NCBI RefSeq assembly: GCF_000403435.2 | Contig: NZ_KE159703.1 | Location: 456,765 to 520,764, forward strand | From: Oscillibacter sp. 1-3 | GTDB lineage: Bacteria; Bacillota; Clostridia; Oscillospirales; Oscillospiraceae | Direction: 5' to 3' | DNA length: 64,000 nucleotides | Part shown: one piece after another, positions 1 through 8,283 of the stretch | How positions within the stretch are numbered: position 1 is the stretch's first letter | Layout: each line of letters begins with the position of its first letter | Position numbers and translations under genes: made by a program | Notes under the pieces: model-generated | The model's database searches: none | Told to the model about the DNA's origin: nothing | Seen by the model: the letters and a program-made list of their open reading frames with translations, nothing else

Positions 1-1
1 T

Positions 2-1475
2 CGCCCCCGATGGATGTGCTGGGAAAATGTGCCCGGCGCGTTCAGCTCAGGGACCCCCAAGGGGGAGGATTTCCGCATTGTCCTGGAGGAGATCGTCCGA
101 ATTAAAAGCGATTCCGCTCATGTCTCTGGACCTTACCCCTGGGCATGGCAACCTGCTGGGCGAATCGTACTGGGAAATGACTTCTCCCTGGCTTGGCGGG
201 TCTTCGATGCTCAATACTGGCCCCGCACCCCTCAGAGAAGAAGACGTATATTCCTTGTCGCAGATTTTGCAGGAAGATCCGCCCCGCAAATACTATTTAA
301 GCAGGACAGCCTGCCTGGGTATTCTGCGCCGGGCCAGGGAACGGGGGAAGGAGCTGCCTCCCCAGCTGAAAACGGCGCTGATGGCTCAGGCGGGGCTGGT
401 TCCACTGTCATTTCCGGCAGTTGAACCCATTGCCTTCGCCGCGAACCAGAGGGACGAGGTGCGGGATCTTCATGATGTAGCCGGTGCGCCGGGCGTACAA
501 CCCGGAATGAAACAGCAAACCTTTGTGGCGGACTGTCTCACACCTTGGGACACGCAGCAATCCCGCATCTTTACCCCGGAGAGCAAAGCCCCCACCCTGG
601 CCAGCGCCGATGGAGGTGGAGGACGGAATCCTGGTGGGCTGCTGTTTGCGGCGGGCTTTTGCGCCGGCGCCAGCCCAGCCGCCGGAAGCATCGGCTATCA
701 GGAGGAAGTATCGCCTACATTAAAAGCCTCCGCCAGCGGAAACATGATGCCCTCTGTCCTTTGCCTGAACGATCAGGGCGGAAGTGTTATGGAATGCTCT
801 GAAGATGTGGCTGGGATGCTGCGGGCACAGGAGCATGGACACCAGCCGCTGGTACTTGGGATGCAGTGGGACCAGGAAGATATAGAGCTGCCCAAGACAG
901 TCGAACTCTATGAAAATCATGGCATTGACGCCAGGTATACCGGCCCGCACAAGGTATCACCCACATTAACGAACCGCGGCGGCACCGGAGGCAACAATCT
1001 CCCGCTGATTGCCCAATCCGCTGAAGTACTCTGTATCCTGGGCAATACCGTAGACTGCGCGCCTGAGCACGGCGGACACGGTCTCGGCATTCAGGAGGGA
1101 ATTGCCTATACATTGACCTCCGAACACCGCCACGCTGTCTTTACCAGGCAGCGATCAGACCAGTTCCAGGAAGGAGACGTTGCCTCCACGGAAAGCGCCC
1201 AGCAGGATAAGAACGCCACCGATCTCATCTATCAGGCAGCGGAGCAGTCTGACGCTCAGGAACCGGCTCTCTGCTGTGCTGCAGAACCGCCCAGGCTCAT
1301 CCGGCGTCTGACGCCTTTGGAATGCGAGAGGCTCCAGGGTTTTCCCGATTTTTGGACAGACCTGTCCGGCGCGTCCGATTCCGCACGCTATAGGGCTTTG
1401 GGGAACTCGGTCGCAATTCCGTGTGTGGAGTATATTATGCGGGGCATCGCCATGGCGGTTTTGCCGAAGCAATAA
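2..1475 (+). pseudogene. Cytosine-5 DNA methyltransferase, 5'-truncated by the window and frameshifted
   Basis: This gene would transfer a methyl group from S-adenosylmethionine to C5 of cytosine in DNA. Frame 2 is open from the first base and carries motif IV (ENVPGAFSS) and the motif VIII region (QRRRRIFLVADF). It stops at about 424. The protein continues in frame 3 from about 400 to 1475, ending in the C-terminal motifs LTPLECERLQGFP and ALGNSVAIP. A single-base shift between about 375 and 424 therefore breaks one original gene. The PCQ catalytic motif lies left of the window. Long variable stretches between the motifs are usual for the ICE-borne members. If the shift is real the enzyme is dead; an assembly error is the alternative. 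Confidence 0.85.
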
Positions 1476-1523
1476 CATTGTCGGTTTCGCTTCCTTTGAA
1501 AAAGCTTCTTTGTTGGTATGTGT

Positions 1524-1556
1524 GAATAGCTATTGCCCGGCGTTTCCGATATACTT
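1524..1556 (+). promoter_or_regulatory. Promoter-like element shared with 13815 and 45325
   Basis: The sequence GAATAGCTATTG is followed 11 bases after TTGCCC by TATACT, about 30 bases before the start of the next gene. The same layout, (G/C)AATAGCT(A/T)T then a TAT/CAT-type hexamer at nearly the same spacing, recurs before the genes at 13898 and 45385. There is no good -35 box at 17 bases, so a dedicated activator or sigma factor is inferred. Confidence 0.4.
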
Positions 1557-1587
1557 GCCCTACCACCCAGGAAAGGAGAGAACACCC

Positions 1588-1902
1588 GTGGCAGAAAATG
1601 TCAAAAATCTCTGTGCCCCTATTCCGGCGGAACTCCACGCGCAGCTCCGCCAGCGGCAGGAGGAGTCCGGCCAGACTCTGAGTCAGTACATGACCTGGCT
1701 CATCACCAAATTCTATGAATCGGAGGGAAAGACCACTATGAAAGAGAATCAGAGAACCGTAGCCTTCCAGGTTCCGACCGAGCTGTTCGAGCAGTTCAAG
1801 GACTACCTCAAGCGGAAGGGAGTCAAGCAGAACGCCTTCTTCCTGAACTGCATCCAGCAGGCGCTGGAGGAAGATTGTGATGAGGAGGGAACGCCGTGCT
1901 GA
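1588..1902 (+). CDS. Small ICE protein, ribbon-helix-helix-like
   Basis: This is a 104-residue protein of a kind common in Tn1549-type elements and often mislabelled 4-oxalocrotonate tautomerase. The GTG start is chosen because GGAGAG lies 7 bases upstream. Two similar halves, PAELHAQLRQRQEESGQTLSQ and PTELFEQFKDYLKRKGVKQN (residues about 12-32 and 60-80), each look like a beta strand plus two helices as in ribbon-helix-helix DNA binders. It overlaps the next gene by 7 bases, so the two are translationally coupled. A DNA-binding accessory role is inferred from shape and context; the element at 1524 probably drives it. Confidence 0.65.
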   Translation: MAENVKNLCAPIPAELHAQLRQRQEESGQTLSQYMTWLITKFYESEGKTTMKENQRTVAFQVPTELFEQFKDYLKRKGVKQNAFFLNCIQQALEEDCDEEGTPC

Positions 1903-2186
1903 CATGGGATGATAAGCCCGAGAAAGACCAGTCGGGGAAGATCCTCAGTATGACCTATATGGCCCGCATCCCCCACTGGGGCGAGGCCAGAGTCCATCCG
2001 CACATCCACCATCCCGGTGAGATGTTCCTGAACTGCCCTGGGCTGGGCATTAAAATGTACCCGCTTGGTAAGGTCTCAAACACAGATGCCCTAAATCTCG
2101 CTGAGACGGCACTGAAGAAAACACTGGAACAGCATGGGATCTGGTGCCTGGAGGCGCTGGCCGCCATCGGACTCCCAGAGGATTAG
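1896..2186 (+). CDS. Small conserved ICE protein of unknown function
   Basis: The 96-residue product starts at a GTG inside the end of the previous gene, with AGGAGGGA upstream. I do not recognise a domain. The middle, residues about 20-60, is rich in His and Pro (HWGEARVHPHIHHPGEMFL) and could bind metal, and the C-terminal half looks helical. A short GC-rich hairpin follows the stop. The coupling to the preceding small gene and its place upstream of the secretion genes suggest an ICE backbone gene rather than cargo, but no function can be given. Confidence 0.55.
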   Translation: MLTWDDKPEKDQSGKILSMTYMARIPHWGEARVHPHIHHPGEMFLNCPGLGIKMYPLGKVSNTDALNLAETALKKTLEQHGIWCLEALAAIGLPED

Positions 2187-2192
2187 AGCAAA

Positions 2193-2213
2193 GGGGACGG
2201 CACTGCCGCCCCC
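2193..2213 (+). terminator. GC-rich hairpin after the small ICE genes
   Basis: GGGGACGGC and GCCGCCCCC form a nine-base stem with one mismatch and a three-base loop, seven bases after the stop at 2186. It is followed by a pyrimidine stretch but no strong T run, so termination may be partial. Confidence 0.4.
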
Positions 2214-2222
2214 TCTCAGTTT

Positions 2223-2368
2223 CAACCCTGCCGCGGTGGTTTTACGTTGACATCCGGGCTGATCGTCCCCTCAATAGCTCCATGCTCCGCCTCAAACTTT
2301 TTGATGCTCTCCCGAAAGGGTGTGTTGGCATGGACGGGTAAGTCCCTGAAGGACCTGGGGAGGCGGTC
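2223..2368 (-). pseudogene. 3' remnant of a reverse-strand gene
   Basis: Read on the minus strand directly below the DUF4160-like gene, this stretch encodes a coherent tail without stops, including HANTPFRESIKKFEAEHG and ending SPDVNVKPPRQG before TGA. It has no start codon or ribosome binding site of its own in this frame. The codon pattern looks protein-like rather than random. I take it as the C-terminal end of a gene whose front was lost when the neighbouring gene arrived; the family is not recognised. Confidence 0.4.
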
Positions 2369-3010
2369 TCAGGATTCTGGATAGAACTGTTTCCCCTCCT
2401 CCGACAGCGCCGGGGTGCAGTAGCCGTTCATGTTATGCCGCCACATTTCTTTCAGACGCTCCTGGTTTTTTTCCAGGAATGGACGTATCACTTTTTTATC
2501 ATCCCGCTTTAACGGCTGTTCCAAAGGTACATCTATCGGCTCCAGGGTATCCAGCGCATACCGGGCCTCCACTCCGCCTTTGGACACATGGACATGAGGC
2601 AGATGCTGATGGTTGTGCTCCTTGGAGCGCACAGTAAAGGTATAGCCCTGATTTTGCATTGATGCGCCGCCTACTTGAAACCATGCCAATTCCAGATGTT
2701 CTGTATTCAAATGGCGGCAGATATCTTTCAGGGATTTATCCTCATCCAGCCCCAGCATATAATCCTGATGCAGGATGTAAATATGCTCCCATGTAAAATT
2801 TTCCATACCCCAGTCTCCCAGGTTTTCCTGTATTTTCTGAGACTGTTTTATGTGTTCCATCAGTTCACCGGCTGTACAGATGCCGAGCCATTCCAAATCA
2901 CCGCCAGTATAGGTCTGTTCAATAGTGTAGTTTGGCTCGTAGATCACGATTTTCTCAGTAAAGGTCCTCTCGCTCATTCCGCAGAAATAAAGATGAAAAC
3001 AGATGCCCAT
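2369..3010 (-). CDS. DUF4160-like protein, reverse-strand insertion
   Basis: The 213-residue product has an N-terminal part of unknown type and a C-terminal part (residues about 130-200) with KEHNHQHLPHVHVSKGGVEARYAL... and later ERLKEMWRHN. This matches the PHxHV and E/W signatures of DUF4160 proteins, which often sit in small toxin-antitoxin-like cassettes. AGGAGG lies 6 bases before the ATG. It is the only reverse-strand gene in this stretch and interrupts the ICE backbone: a beheaded SLOG gene lies just upstream on the other strand and another gene tail just downstream. No partner antitoxin gene is seen. The function is unproven. Confidence 0.55.
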   Translation of the reverse strand: MGICFHLYFCGMSERTFTEKIVIYEPNYTIEQTYTGGDLEWLGICTAGELMEHIKQSQKIQENLGDWGMENFTWEHIYILHQDYMLGLDEDKSLKDICRHLNTEHLELAWFQVGGASMQNQGYTFTVRSKEHNHQHLPHVHVSKGGVEARYALDTLEPIDVPLEQPLKRDDKKVIRPFLEKNQERLKEMWRHNMNGYCTPALSEEGKQFYPES

Positions 3011-3068
3011 ATTGCTACCTCCTCAATGGTTAGAATTATAGCAAAAGGGGCGTCAATTTGGAAGATAG

Positions 3069-3290
3069 TCTTTTCGTACTCTGCGGGCGCGTATCTACGA
3101 GTTTACAGAATGCCTGCCAGAGTACAGCTGGTATGGGCAGGCCGCCCCGCTGAAACTCAGCATCACCATCATTGAAAATGCCGATCTCGTTCTGGCCTTC
3201 TGGGATGGCAGCTCCAAGGGCACAAAATATGTGATCGACAACTGCAAAAAACGAAATATCCCTGTACAAGTTTATCTGTCCGCCAAGTGA
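3069..3290 (+). pseudogene. C-terminal remnant of a SLOG/DUF2493-type gene
   Basis: In frame from 3069 the reading gives YSWYGQAAPLKLSITIIENA and then DLVLAFWDGSSKGTKYVIDN, ending PVQVYLSAK. This is the second half of the nucleotide-binding SLOG (DprA-like, DUF2493) fold, with its WDGxSKGT signature. The N-terminal half with the GSR and GGA loops is missing. An in-frame stop at 3066 and the reverse-strand DUF4160-like gene lie where the front should be. The stop is 15 bases before PrgI, so the remnant sits where an ICE gene should be. It is probably not expressed. Confidence 0.65.
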
Positions 3291-3305
3291 GGTGAATGAC
3301 ATTTC

Positions 3306-3572
3306 ATGTACATCTATCCTGACAACCTGAGAGCGAAGCCCAAGCTGTGGCTGTGGGAACTGCGGGATGTGGCGGCCATTGGCATCGGCGCGCTGCTCTC
3401 CGTTCTGGCATTGGTCCAGGGCTGGGGAATGCTTCTGCTGGTGCTGACCGTACTCTACGCCTTTTTAAGCATCCGGGTGGAAGACGCCAGTATTCTGGAT
3501 TTCCTCCGCAATGCCGTCTGCTTCCTTTTCCTGCACCAGCAATACTATCTGTGGGAGGAACGAAAATCTTGA
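3306..3572 (+). CDS. PrgI-family inner membrane protein of the conjugation channel
   Basis: This 88-residue protein belongs to the PrgI family, the Gram-positive counterpart of VirB3, which sits in the membrane next to VirB4. It starts MYIYPDNLRAKPKLWLWELRD and then has two close hydrophobic segments (residues about 23-40 and 41-55), typical for the family in length and layout. Its stop overlaps the TTG start of the next gene, and VirB4 follows directly, the usual PrgI-VirB4 order. It is expected to be essential for mating-pair formation. Confidence 0.85.
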   Translation: MYIYPDNLRAKPKLWLWELRDVAAIGIGALLSVLALVQGWGMLLLVLTVLYAFLSIRVEDASILDFLRNAVCFLFLHQQYYLWEERKS

Positions 3573-4147
3573 ATCGAAAACAGAAAAAAGAGCTGCGGCG
3601 GCATCTGTCCACCCGGCAGCTCATGGGGATCGACCAGCTCACCGAACACGGCCTGAAGACGGCCAGGGGTGAGCTGGTTTTTTATTTGGTCAGCCCGGAC
3701 AACCTCTCTGTGCTGTCCACAGAGGGCGTCCGGGGCCGTGTCCGCGCCCTAACGGAGCTTCTGCGGGGCATGGAGGCGGTGGAGCTGCTGGCCCTGGACT
3801 CCCGTGAGTCCTTCCAGAGCAACAAGCACCACTATCAGGCCCGGCTGGAGCAGGAGGATCTACCCGCCCTGCGGGAGCTGCTGCGGCAGGACATGGGCCA
3901 TCTGGACGAGATCCAGTCCACCACCGCCTCGGCGCGGGAGTTTGCTCTCGTTTACCGCCTGGATGACAAATCCACTGAGGATGCCGGGTACCTGAAACAA
4001 CTGGAGAAGCGCATCCGGGACTGCGGCTTTCACGTCCGTATGGCGGAGGAGCAGGACATGATGCGCCTGCTGGCGGTGTACTACCAGCAGGACGTGACTA
4101 CAGAGCAGTTTAACCATTTTGACGGAGGAAGGAGCGCCAATGGCTAA
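3569..4147 (+). CDS. VirB4-associated conjugation protein
   Basis: The protein (192 residues) starts at TTG with GGGAGGA 10 bases upstream, overlapping the PrgI stop by 4 bases; its own stop overlaps the VirB4 start by 8. Text such as RGELVFYLVSPDNLSVLSTEG and FALVYRLDDKSTEDAGYLKQLE resembles the small soluble protein that often precedes VirB4 in Tn1549-type elements and looks like a detached N-terminal VirB4 domain. No Walker motif is present. The strict coupling of three genes suggests that they act as one complex. Confidence 0.7.
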   Translation: MNRKQKKELRRHLSTRQLMGIDQLTEHGLKTARGELVFYLVSPDNLSVLSTEGVRGRVRALTELLRGMEAVELLALDSRESFQSNKHHYQARLEQEDLPALRELLRQDMGHLDEIQSTTASAREFALVYRLDDKSTEDAGYLKQLEKRIRDCGFHVRMAEEQDMMRLLAVYYQQDVTTEQFNHFDGGRSANG

Positions 4148-6089
4148 AAAACAGACAAAGAAAAAGGTGCGGACGGCAAAGTCTTCCACACCCCCGCCGC
4201 CCAAGGACTTTCTGGACATGATCGCCCCCGCCGCCGTGAAATTCAACACGGACAGCTATATCCTGGGCGGGGCTTACCACTGCACCCTGGCCCTGCGGGG
4301 CTATCCCACCAGCACAGAAGAGCTGGCTCTGCTCCAGCACCTGGGCGAGAAAAGCGGCGTGACCCTCCATATCTATGCCCGCCAGGTCACGCCGGCTGAG
4401 GAAAACGCCATCCTCCACAACGCCACGAACCGCAGCCGCATGGAGCGAGGCAACACCAACGACATGAAGCAGAGCATTACAGCGGAGGCCAACCTCCAGG
4501 ACGTGGCCGCGCTGATCACCACCATGCACCGCAACCGGGAGCCGCTGGAACACTGTGCCGTGTTCATTGAGCTCTCCGCCAGAGACGCGGACGGCCTGCG
4601 CTCCCTGCGGGACGATGTGCTGGCGGAACTCACCCGCTCCAAACTGAACGCCGACCGCATCCTCCTGCGCCAGCGGGAGGGCTTTTTAGCGTCCAACCCT
4701 GCTGGAAGCAACGTCTTCGGCTCCCTGTATGAGCGGGTTCTGCCCGCTTCCAGCGTGGCAAATCTCTTCCCTTTCAACTACTCCGGCAAGAACGATCCCA
4801 ACGGCTTCTACATTGGCAGGGACCGCTACGGCTCCAACATCATTGTGGATCTGGACCGCCGCGCTGAGGACAAGACTACCGCCAGCGTCCTCATTCTGGG
4901 CAACTCCGGCCAAGGCAAGAGCTACCTGCTGAAGCTGCTCCTGTGCAACATTCTGGAGAGCGGCAAATCCGCCATTTGTTTGGACCCCGAGCATGAACTC
5001 ATCGATTTGTGTGCCAATCTGGGCGGGTGCTTCGCTGACCTTATGAGCGGGCAGTACATCATCAATCCGCTGGAACCCAAGCTGTGGGATACCGAGGGGG
5101 AAGAAAATGGGGCCCCCGGCGAAATTCAGCGAAGCGGTTTCACTGGGGAGAGGAGGAATAGCGGAATGAGCGAGTTCTCACCGTTAGGCGAGAACGAGGG
5201 ATATGTAGCTTATGACGACGATGAGGCTCCGGCAGCCTTCCGACAGCGAACCCGCCTGAGCCAACACGTCTCCTTCCTCAAGGACTTCTTCCGAGCCTAT
5301 AAGGATTTTTCTGACCGCCACATCGACACCATTGAGTTGATGCTGGAGCGGCTGTACAAGAACTGGGGTATGAACAACCACACCAACTTCCAGTCTATGC
5401 GGCCCGAGGATTTTCCAATCCTCTCCGACCTCTATGATGTGATTGAGGACGCCTACCGGCACTATGACCGGGAGGAAAACCCGCTGTACCCGCGGGAGCT
5501 TTTGCAGGAAGTCCTGCTGGGCCTCCATTCCATGTGCCGGGGCGCCGAAAGCAAGTTCTTCAACGGCCATACCAACATCACCAGTTCCCGCTTTCTGGTC
5601 TTCGGGGTGAAGGGGCTCCTTCAGGCCAGCCGGAACGTCAAGGACGCCATGCTGTTCAATGTCCTCTCCTATCTCAGCGACAAGCTGCTGACCGAGGGAA
5701 ACACAGTGGCCACGCTGGACGAGCTGTACATCTGGCTCTCCAACGTGACAACCATTGAGTATATCCGCAACACCCTCAAACGGGTGCGCAAAAAGGAATC
5801 GTCCCTGATCCTCGCCTCGCAGAACCTCGAGGACTTTGACGTGGACGGCATCCGGGAGCTGACCCGGCCCCTCTTCGCCATCCCCACCCACCAATTCCTC
5901 TTCAACGCTGGCAGTGTGGATAAGCGGTTCTACATGGACAACCTCCAGCTGGAGGAGTCCGAGTTTGAGCTGATTCGCTATCCCCAGCGGGGCGTCTGCC
6001 TCTACAAGTGCGGCAACGAGCGGTATCTGCTGGAGGTACACGCCCCGCCCCACAAGGCGGAATTGTTTGGAAAAGCGGGTGGGCGGTAA
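4140..6089 (+). CDS. virB4: VirB4-like conjugation ATPase
   Basis: VirB4 powers assembly and substrate transfer of the type IV secretion channel at the inner face of the membrane. The 649-residue product has Walker A GNSGQGKS at about residues 253-260, and further on the Walker B-like TVATLDELYIW and the RKKESSLILASQNLED stretch usual for the family. GGAGGAAGG precedes the ATG; an earlier in-frame ATG at 4119 lacks a good site. Between about residues 320 and 350 lies a charged, low-complexity segment (EGEENGAPGEIQ...) that looks like a variable surface insertion. The product is complete and probably functional. Confidence 0.92.
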   Translation: MAKKQTKKKVRTAKSSTPPPPKDFLDMIAPAAVKFNTDSYILGGAYHCTLALRGYPTSTEELALLQHLGEKSGVTLHIYARQVTPAEENAILHNATNRSRMERGNTNDMKQSITAEANLQDVAALITTMHRNREPLEHCAVFIELSARDADGLRSLRDDVLAELTRSKLNADRILLRQREGFLASNPAGSNVFGSLYERVLPASSVANLFPFNYSGKNDPNGFYIGRDRYGSNIIVDLDRRAEDKTTASVLILGNSGQGKSYLLKLLLCNILESGKSAICLDPEHELIDLCANLGGCFADLMSGQYIINPLEPKLWDTEGEENGAPGEIQRSGFTGERRNSGMSEFSPLGENEGYVAYDDDEAPAAFRQRTRLSQHVSFLKDFFRAYKDFSDRHIDTIELMLERLYKNWGMNNHTNFQSMRPEDFPILSDLYDVIEDAYRHYDREENPLYPRELLQEVLLGLHSMCRGAESKFFNGHTNITSSRFLVFGVKGLLQASRNVKDAMLFNVLSYLSDKLLTEGNTVATLDELYIWLSNVTTIEYIRNTLKRVRKKESSLILASQNLEDFDVDGIRELTRPLFAIPTHQFLFNAGSVDKRFYMDNLQLEESEFELIRYPQRGVCLYKCGNERYLLEVHAPPHKAELFGKAGGR

Positions 6090-6304
6090 TGGAAAAAGAG
6101 TGGTTGAACACACAGCAGTGTTTGAATAGAGTAATTACAATGGATCTGTTCCCTGAACGGTTTCCTGAGCTGACTGAAGATCAGATTGCGCGTCTTAGAG
6201 ATACGCTGGAAGTGATTGAACAGGCACTTGATGATGTGGCGGACATTCTACAGAGTGAACAGGAGCAGACTGCGGGCGGTATGGGAATGGTTATGGGGCC
6301 GTGA
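6089..6304 (+). CDS. Small acidic ICE protein
   Basis: A 71-residue protein whose ATG shares a base with the VirB4 stop (TAATG), so it is made by coupled translation. It has TMDLFPERFPELTEDQIARL followed by an acidic helix, IEQALDDVADILQSEQEQT, and ends GMGMVMGP. I do not recognise the family. Its 3' end overlaps the 3' end of the convergent YolD gene by 14 bases, so it marks the point where the reverse-strand polymerase cassette is joined to the transfer operon. Confidence 0.6.
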   Translation: MEKEWLNTQQCLNRVITMDLFPERFPELTEDQIARLRDTLEVIEQALDDVADILQSEQEQTAGGMGMVMGP

Positions 6305-6698
6305 GCTGGATATCCAGAATGTCCTCAATCAAAATTCGCTCTCCCCCCAGCAGGATCAGGACGCCCTCAAAATCGTCAATTTTCCTTATCTGACCGGTGG
6401 TGGTAACATACGCACCCCCGGTTTTCCGTTTGTCTGGCCGAAACCAGGTCAAGGTCACCTGCGGGTGGCTGTCGAGACGGTCCGCCAGCCTCTGCAGCTT
6501 CGTGTCTAAAAGAGCCTTTTCATCCTCCGTCAATTCCACCCGTTCCTCCGTCAGCCTGGCCGTCTCATGGACCGCATCCTCATAGCCGGTCAGAGCCCGG
6601 AAGGGCATGAACTGCGCCGCCCGGTCGAGCATGGGCATCTGAGGACGGGAGGCGGAGATATGGTGCGGCAGATCGATGATATCATCGTATTTCCCCAT
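6291..6698 (-). CDS. YolD-like protein
   Basis: YolD-like proteins accompany UvrX/YqjW-type Y-family polymerases and are thought to regulate or assist them. This 135-residue product shows the family features MPMLDRAAQFMPFRALTGYEDAV and FEGVLILLGGERILIEDILDIQL. Its ATG shares one base with the stop of the polymerase gene upstream, so the two form a coupled operon read leftwards from the promoter at about 8240. Low-fidelity repair during entry into a new host is a plausible role. Confidence 0.85.
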   Translation of the reverse strand: MGKYDDIIDLPHHISASRPQMPMLDRAAQFMPFRALTGYEDAVHETARLTEERVELTEDEKALLDTKLQRLADRLDSHPQVTLTWFRPDKRKTGGAYVTTTGQIRKIDDFEGVLILLGGERILIEDILDIQLTAP

Positions 6699-8191
6699 TA
6701 CGCTTTATGCCCTCCGATCTGCTCATTGCGGCTCTTGGCAGTAGCGCCCTCCTTCAGGTTCATGCCTTTGAGGATTGCGTTTTTGCCGTATTTTTTCTTG
6801 ATATCCAGCAGGGTCCGCTGTACCTTCTTTTCCCGCTCCAGGTCAGCGGTCTCCTGGGCCTCCCGCTCCTGCTTTGCGGCGTAGTCCGTAAACAGGTCCA
6901 GCTGCTCCACGGCCTTCTTGCCGGGAGCGGACTCCTCATCCGTCACCCGCGCGGCGGTGAGATAGAGACGGCGCACCAGCAGCTTCCGGTCGATGATACG
7001 GTCAAACAGCTCCAACGCGGCGGTGATAATGCGCCGTGTGGAGGCGGTGTACTCCTCCAGGTTGGCGGTGCCGTGGGCGTGCTTGGGAATAGAGCGCCCA
7101 TAGCGGTCCTTTGTGACTTCGCCCTGATATGTGCGGCCTTTCAGATTCTCAATATCATAACCCACCGTCAGCACCAGCTGATCTGTCACCAGGCCCTTGT
7201 CCACCAGATCCAGCGCCAGCTGATCCGCCATCTCCCGCACCACCAGCCTGGCCTTGTCATAGCTGTAGGGACATTGCAGGACCTGCCCGGAACCAACGCT
7301 CCTGCTCTCCGGCTTGTATGCCTTGATGTCCGCCATGGTGCAGGGCTCCCAGCCCCAGGCGTGGTCGATCAGCAGCTCGGCGTTGACGCCGAACAGCCGG
7401 TAGAGCAGATCTTCGTCCGTCAGAGAGCAGCGGGCAATATCACCCATGGTGTAAATGCCGTGGGCCTCCAGCTTTCTGGTGTAGCCGCCGCCCACCCGCC
7501 AGAAATCGGTAAGAGGACGGTGATCCCACAACAGGCGGCGGTAAGTGCGTTCGTCCAGCTTGGCAATACGGACGCCGTTCACGTCCGGGTGGATGTGCTT
7601 TGCCACAATATCCATGGCCACCTTACAGAGATACAGGTTGGTGCCGATCCCCGCCGTGGCCGTGATACCGGTGGTCTCCAGCACATCCAGGATGATCCTC
7701 ATGGCAAGCTGCCGGGCATTGCATTTGTACGTGTCCAGGTAGTTGGTCACGTCCATCAGCACCTCGTCAATCGAATAATTGTGGATGTCCTCGGGCGCGA
7801 TGTATTTCAGGTACACGTTGTAGACCCTGGTGCTCCACTCCATGTAATGGGCCATCCGGGGCGGAGCCACGATGTAGTCCACCGCCAGGCCAGGGTCTGC
7901 TTTCAGTTCCGTATCGCTGAAGGAGGCGCCGCTGAACTTCCGCCCCGGTGCGGAGCGGAGCCGCTGGGCGTTGACCTCCTTGACCCGCTGAACTACCTCG
8001 AACAGCCGCGCCCTGCCGGAGATGCCCCAGGCTTTCAGGCTGGGGGTGACCGCCAGGCAGATGGTCTTCTCCGTCCGGCTCAGGTCCGCCACCACAAGGT
8101 TGGTGGTCAGGGGATCGAGGCCGCGCTCAACGCACTCCACGGATGCGTAGAAGCTCTTGAGATCAATGGCGAGATACGTTCGCTCTTTCAC
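6698..8191 (-). CDS. Y-family DNA polymerase, UvrX/DinB type
   Basis: This translesion polymerase inserts nucleotides opposite damaged bases. The 497-residue product begins with AIDLKSFYASVECVERGLDP and has the SxDE metal site in YSIDEVLMDVT at about residues 140-150, then helix-hairpin-helix and little-finger regions ending in a Lys-rich tail. The start is GTG with AGGAGG 8 bases upstream. The frame opposite it is also open for more than 500 codons, a GC-bias artefact. With YolD it is a common ICE and plasmid cassette; here it is inserted on the opposite strand within the transfer operon. Confidence 0.9.
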   Translation of the reverse strand: MKERTYLAIDLKSFYASVECVERGLDPLTTNLVVADLSRTEKTICLAVTPSLKAWGISGRARLFEVVQRVKEVNAQRLRSAPGRKFSGASFSDTELKADPGLAVDYIVAPPRMAHYMEWSTRVYNVYLKYIAPEDIHNYSIDEVLMDVTNYLDTYKCNARQLAMRIILDVLETTGITATAGIGTNLYLCKVAMDIVAKHIHPDVNGVRIAKLDERTYRRLLWDHRPLTDFWRVGGGYTRKLEAHGIYTMGDIARCSLTDEDLLYRLFGVNAELLIDHAWGWEPCTMADIKAYKPESRSVGSGQVLQCPYSYDKARLVVREMADQLALDLVDKGLVTDQLVLTVGYDIENLKGRTYQGEVTKDRYGRSIPKHAHGTANLEEYTASTRRIITAALELFDRIIDRKLLVRRLYLTAARVTDEESAPGKKAVEQLDLFTDYAAKQEREAQETADLEREKKVQRTLLDIKKKYGKNAILKGMNLKEGATAKSRNEQIGGHKA

Positions 8192-8226
8192 AGTGCGGCC
8201 TCCTTTCCCTATATCATCCTACTTTT

Positions 8227-8256
8227 ATCATAGCATACCCAACTCCGGCCGGACAA
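8227..8256 (-). promoter_or_regulatory. Promoter for the polymerase-YolD operon
   Basis: On the minus strand TTGTCC, an 18-base spacer and TATGAT lie 36 bases before the GTG start of the polymerase. No LexA-like palindrome is visible here, so damage control is not shown. Confidence 0.55.
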
Positions 8257-8283
8257 GCCAAAATCATACAGGGAGGAATCAAA

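Noticed and set aside
375..424. Programmed ribosomal frameshifting as explanation for the split methyltransferase
   Set aside because: No slippery heptamer with a downstream pseudoknot is evident, and this enzyme family is not known to use frameshifting.
2271..2280. AATAGCT occurrence resembling the shared promoter-like element
   Set aside because: It is not followed by the second hexamer at the right distance and no plus-strand gene start is near.
6707..8233. Open frame of 508 codons on the plus strand opposite the Y-family polymerase
   Set aside because: The polymerase motifs are on the minus strand; this frame is His/Val/Gln-rich shadow sequence without any family likeness.
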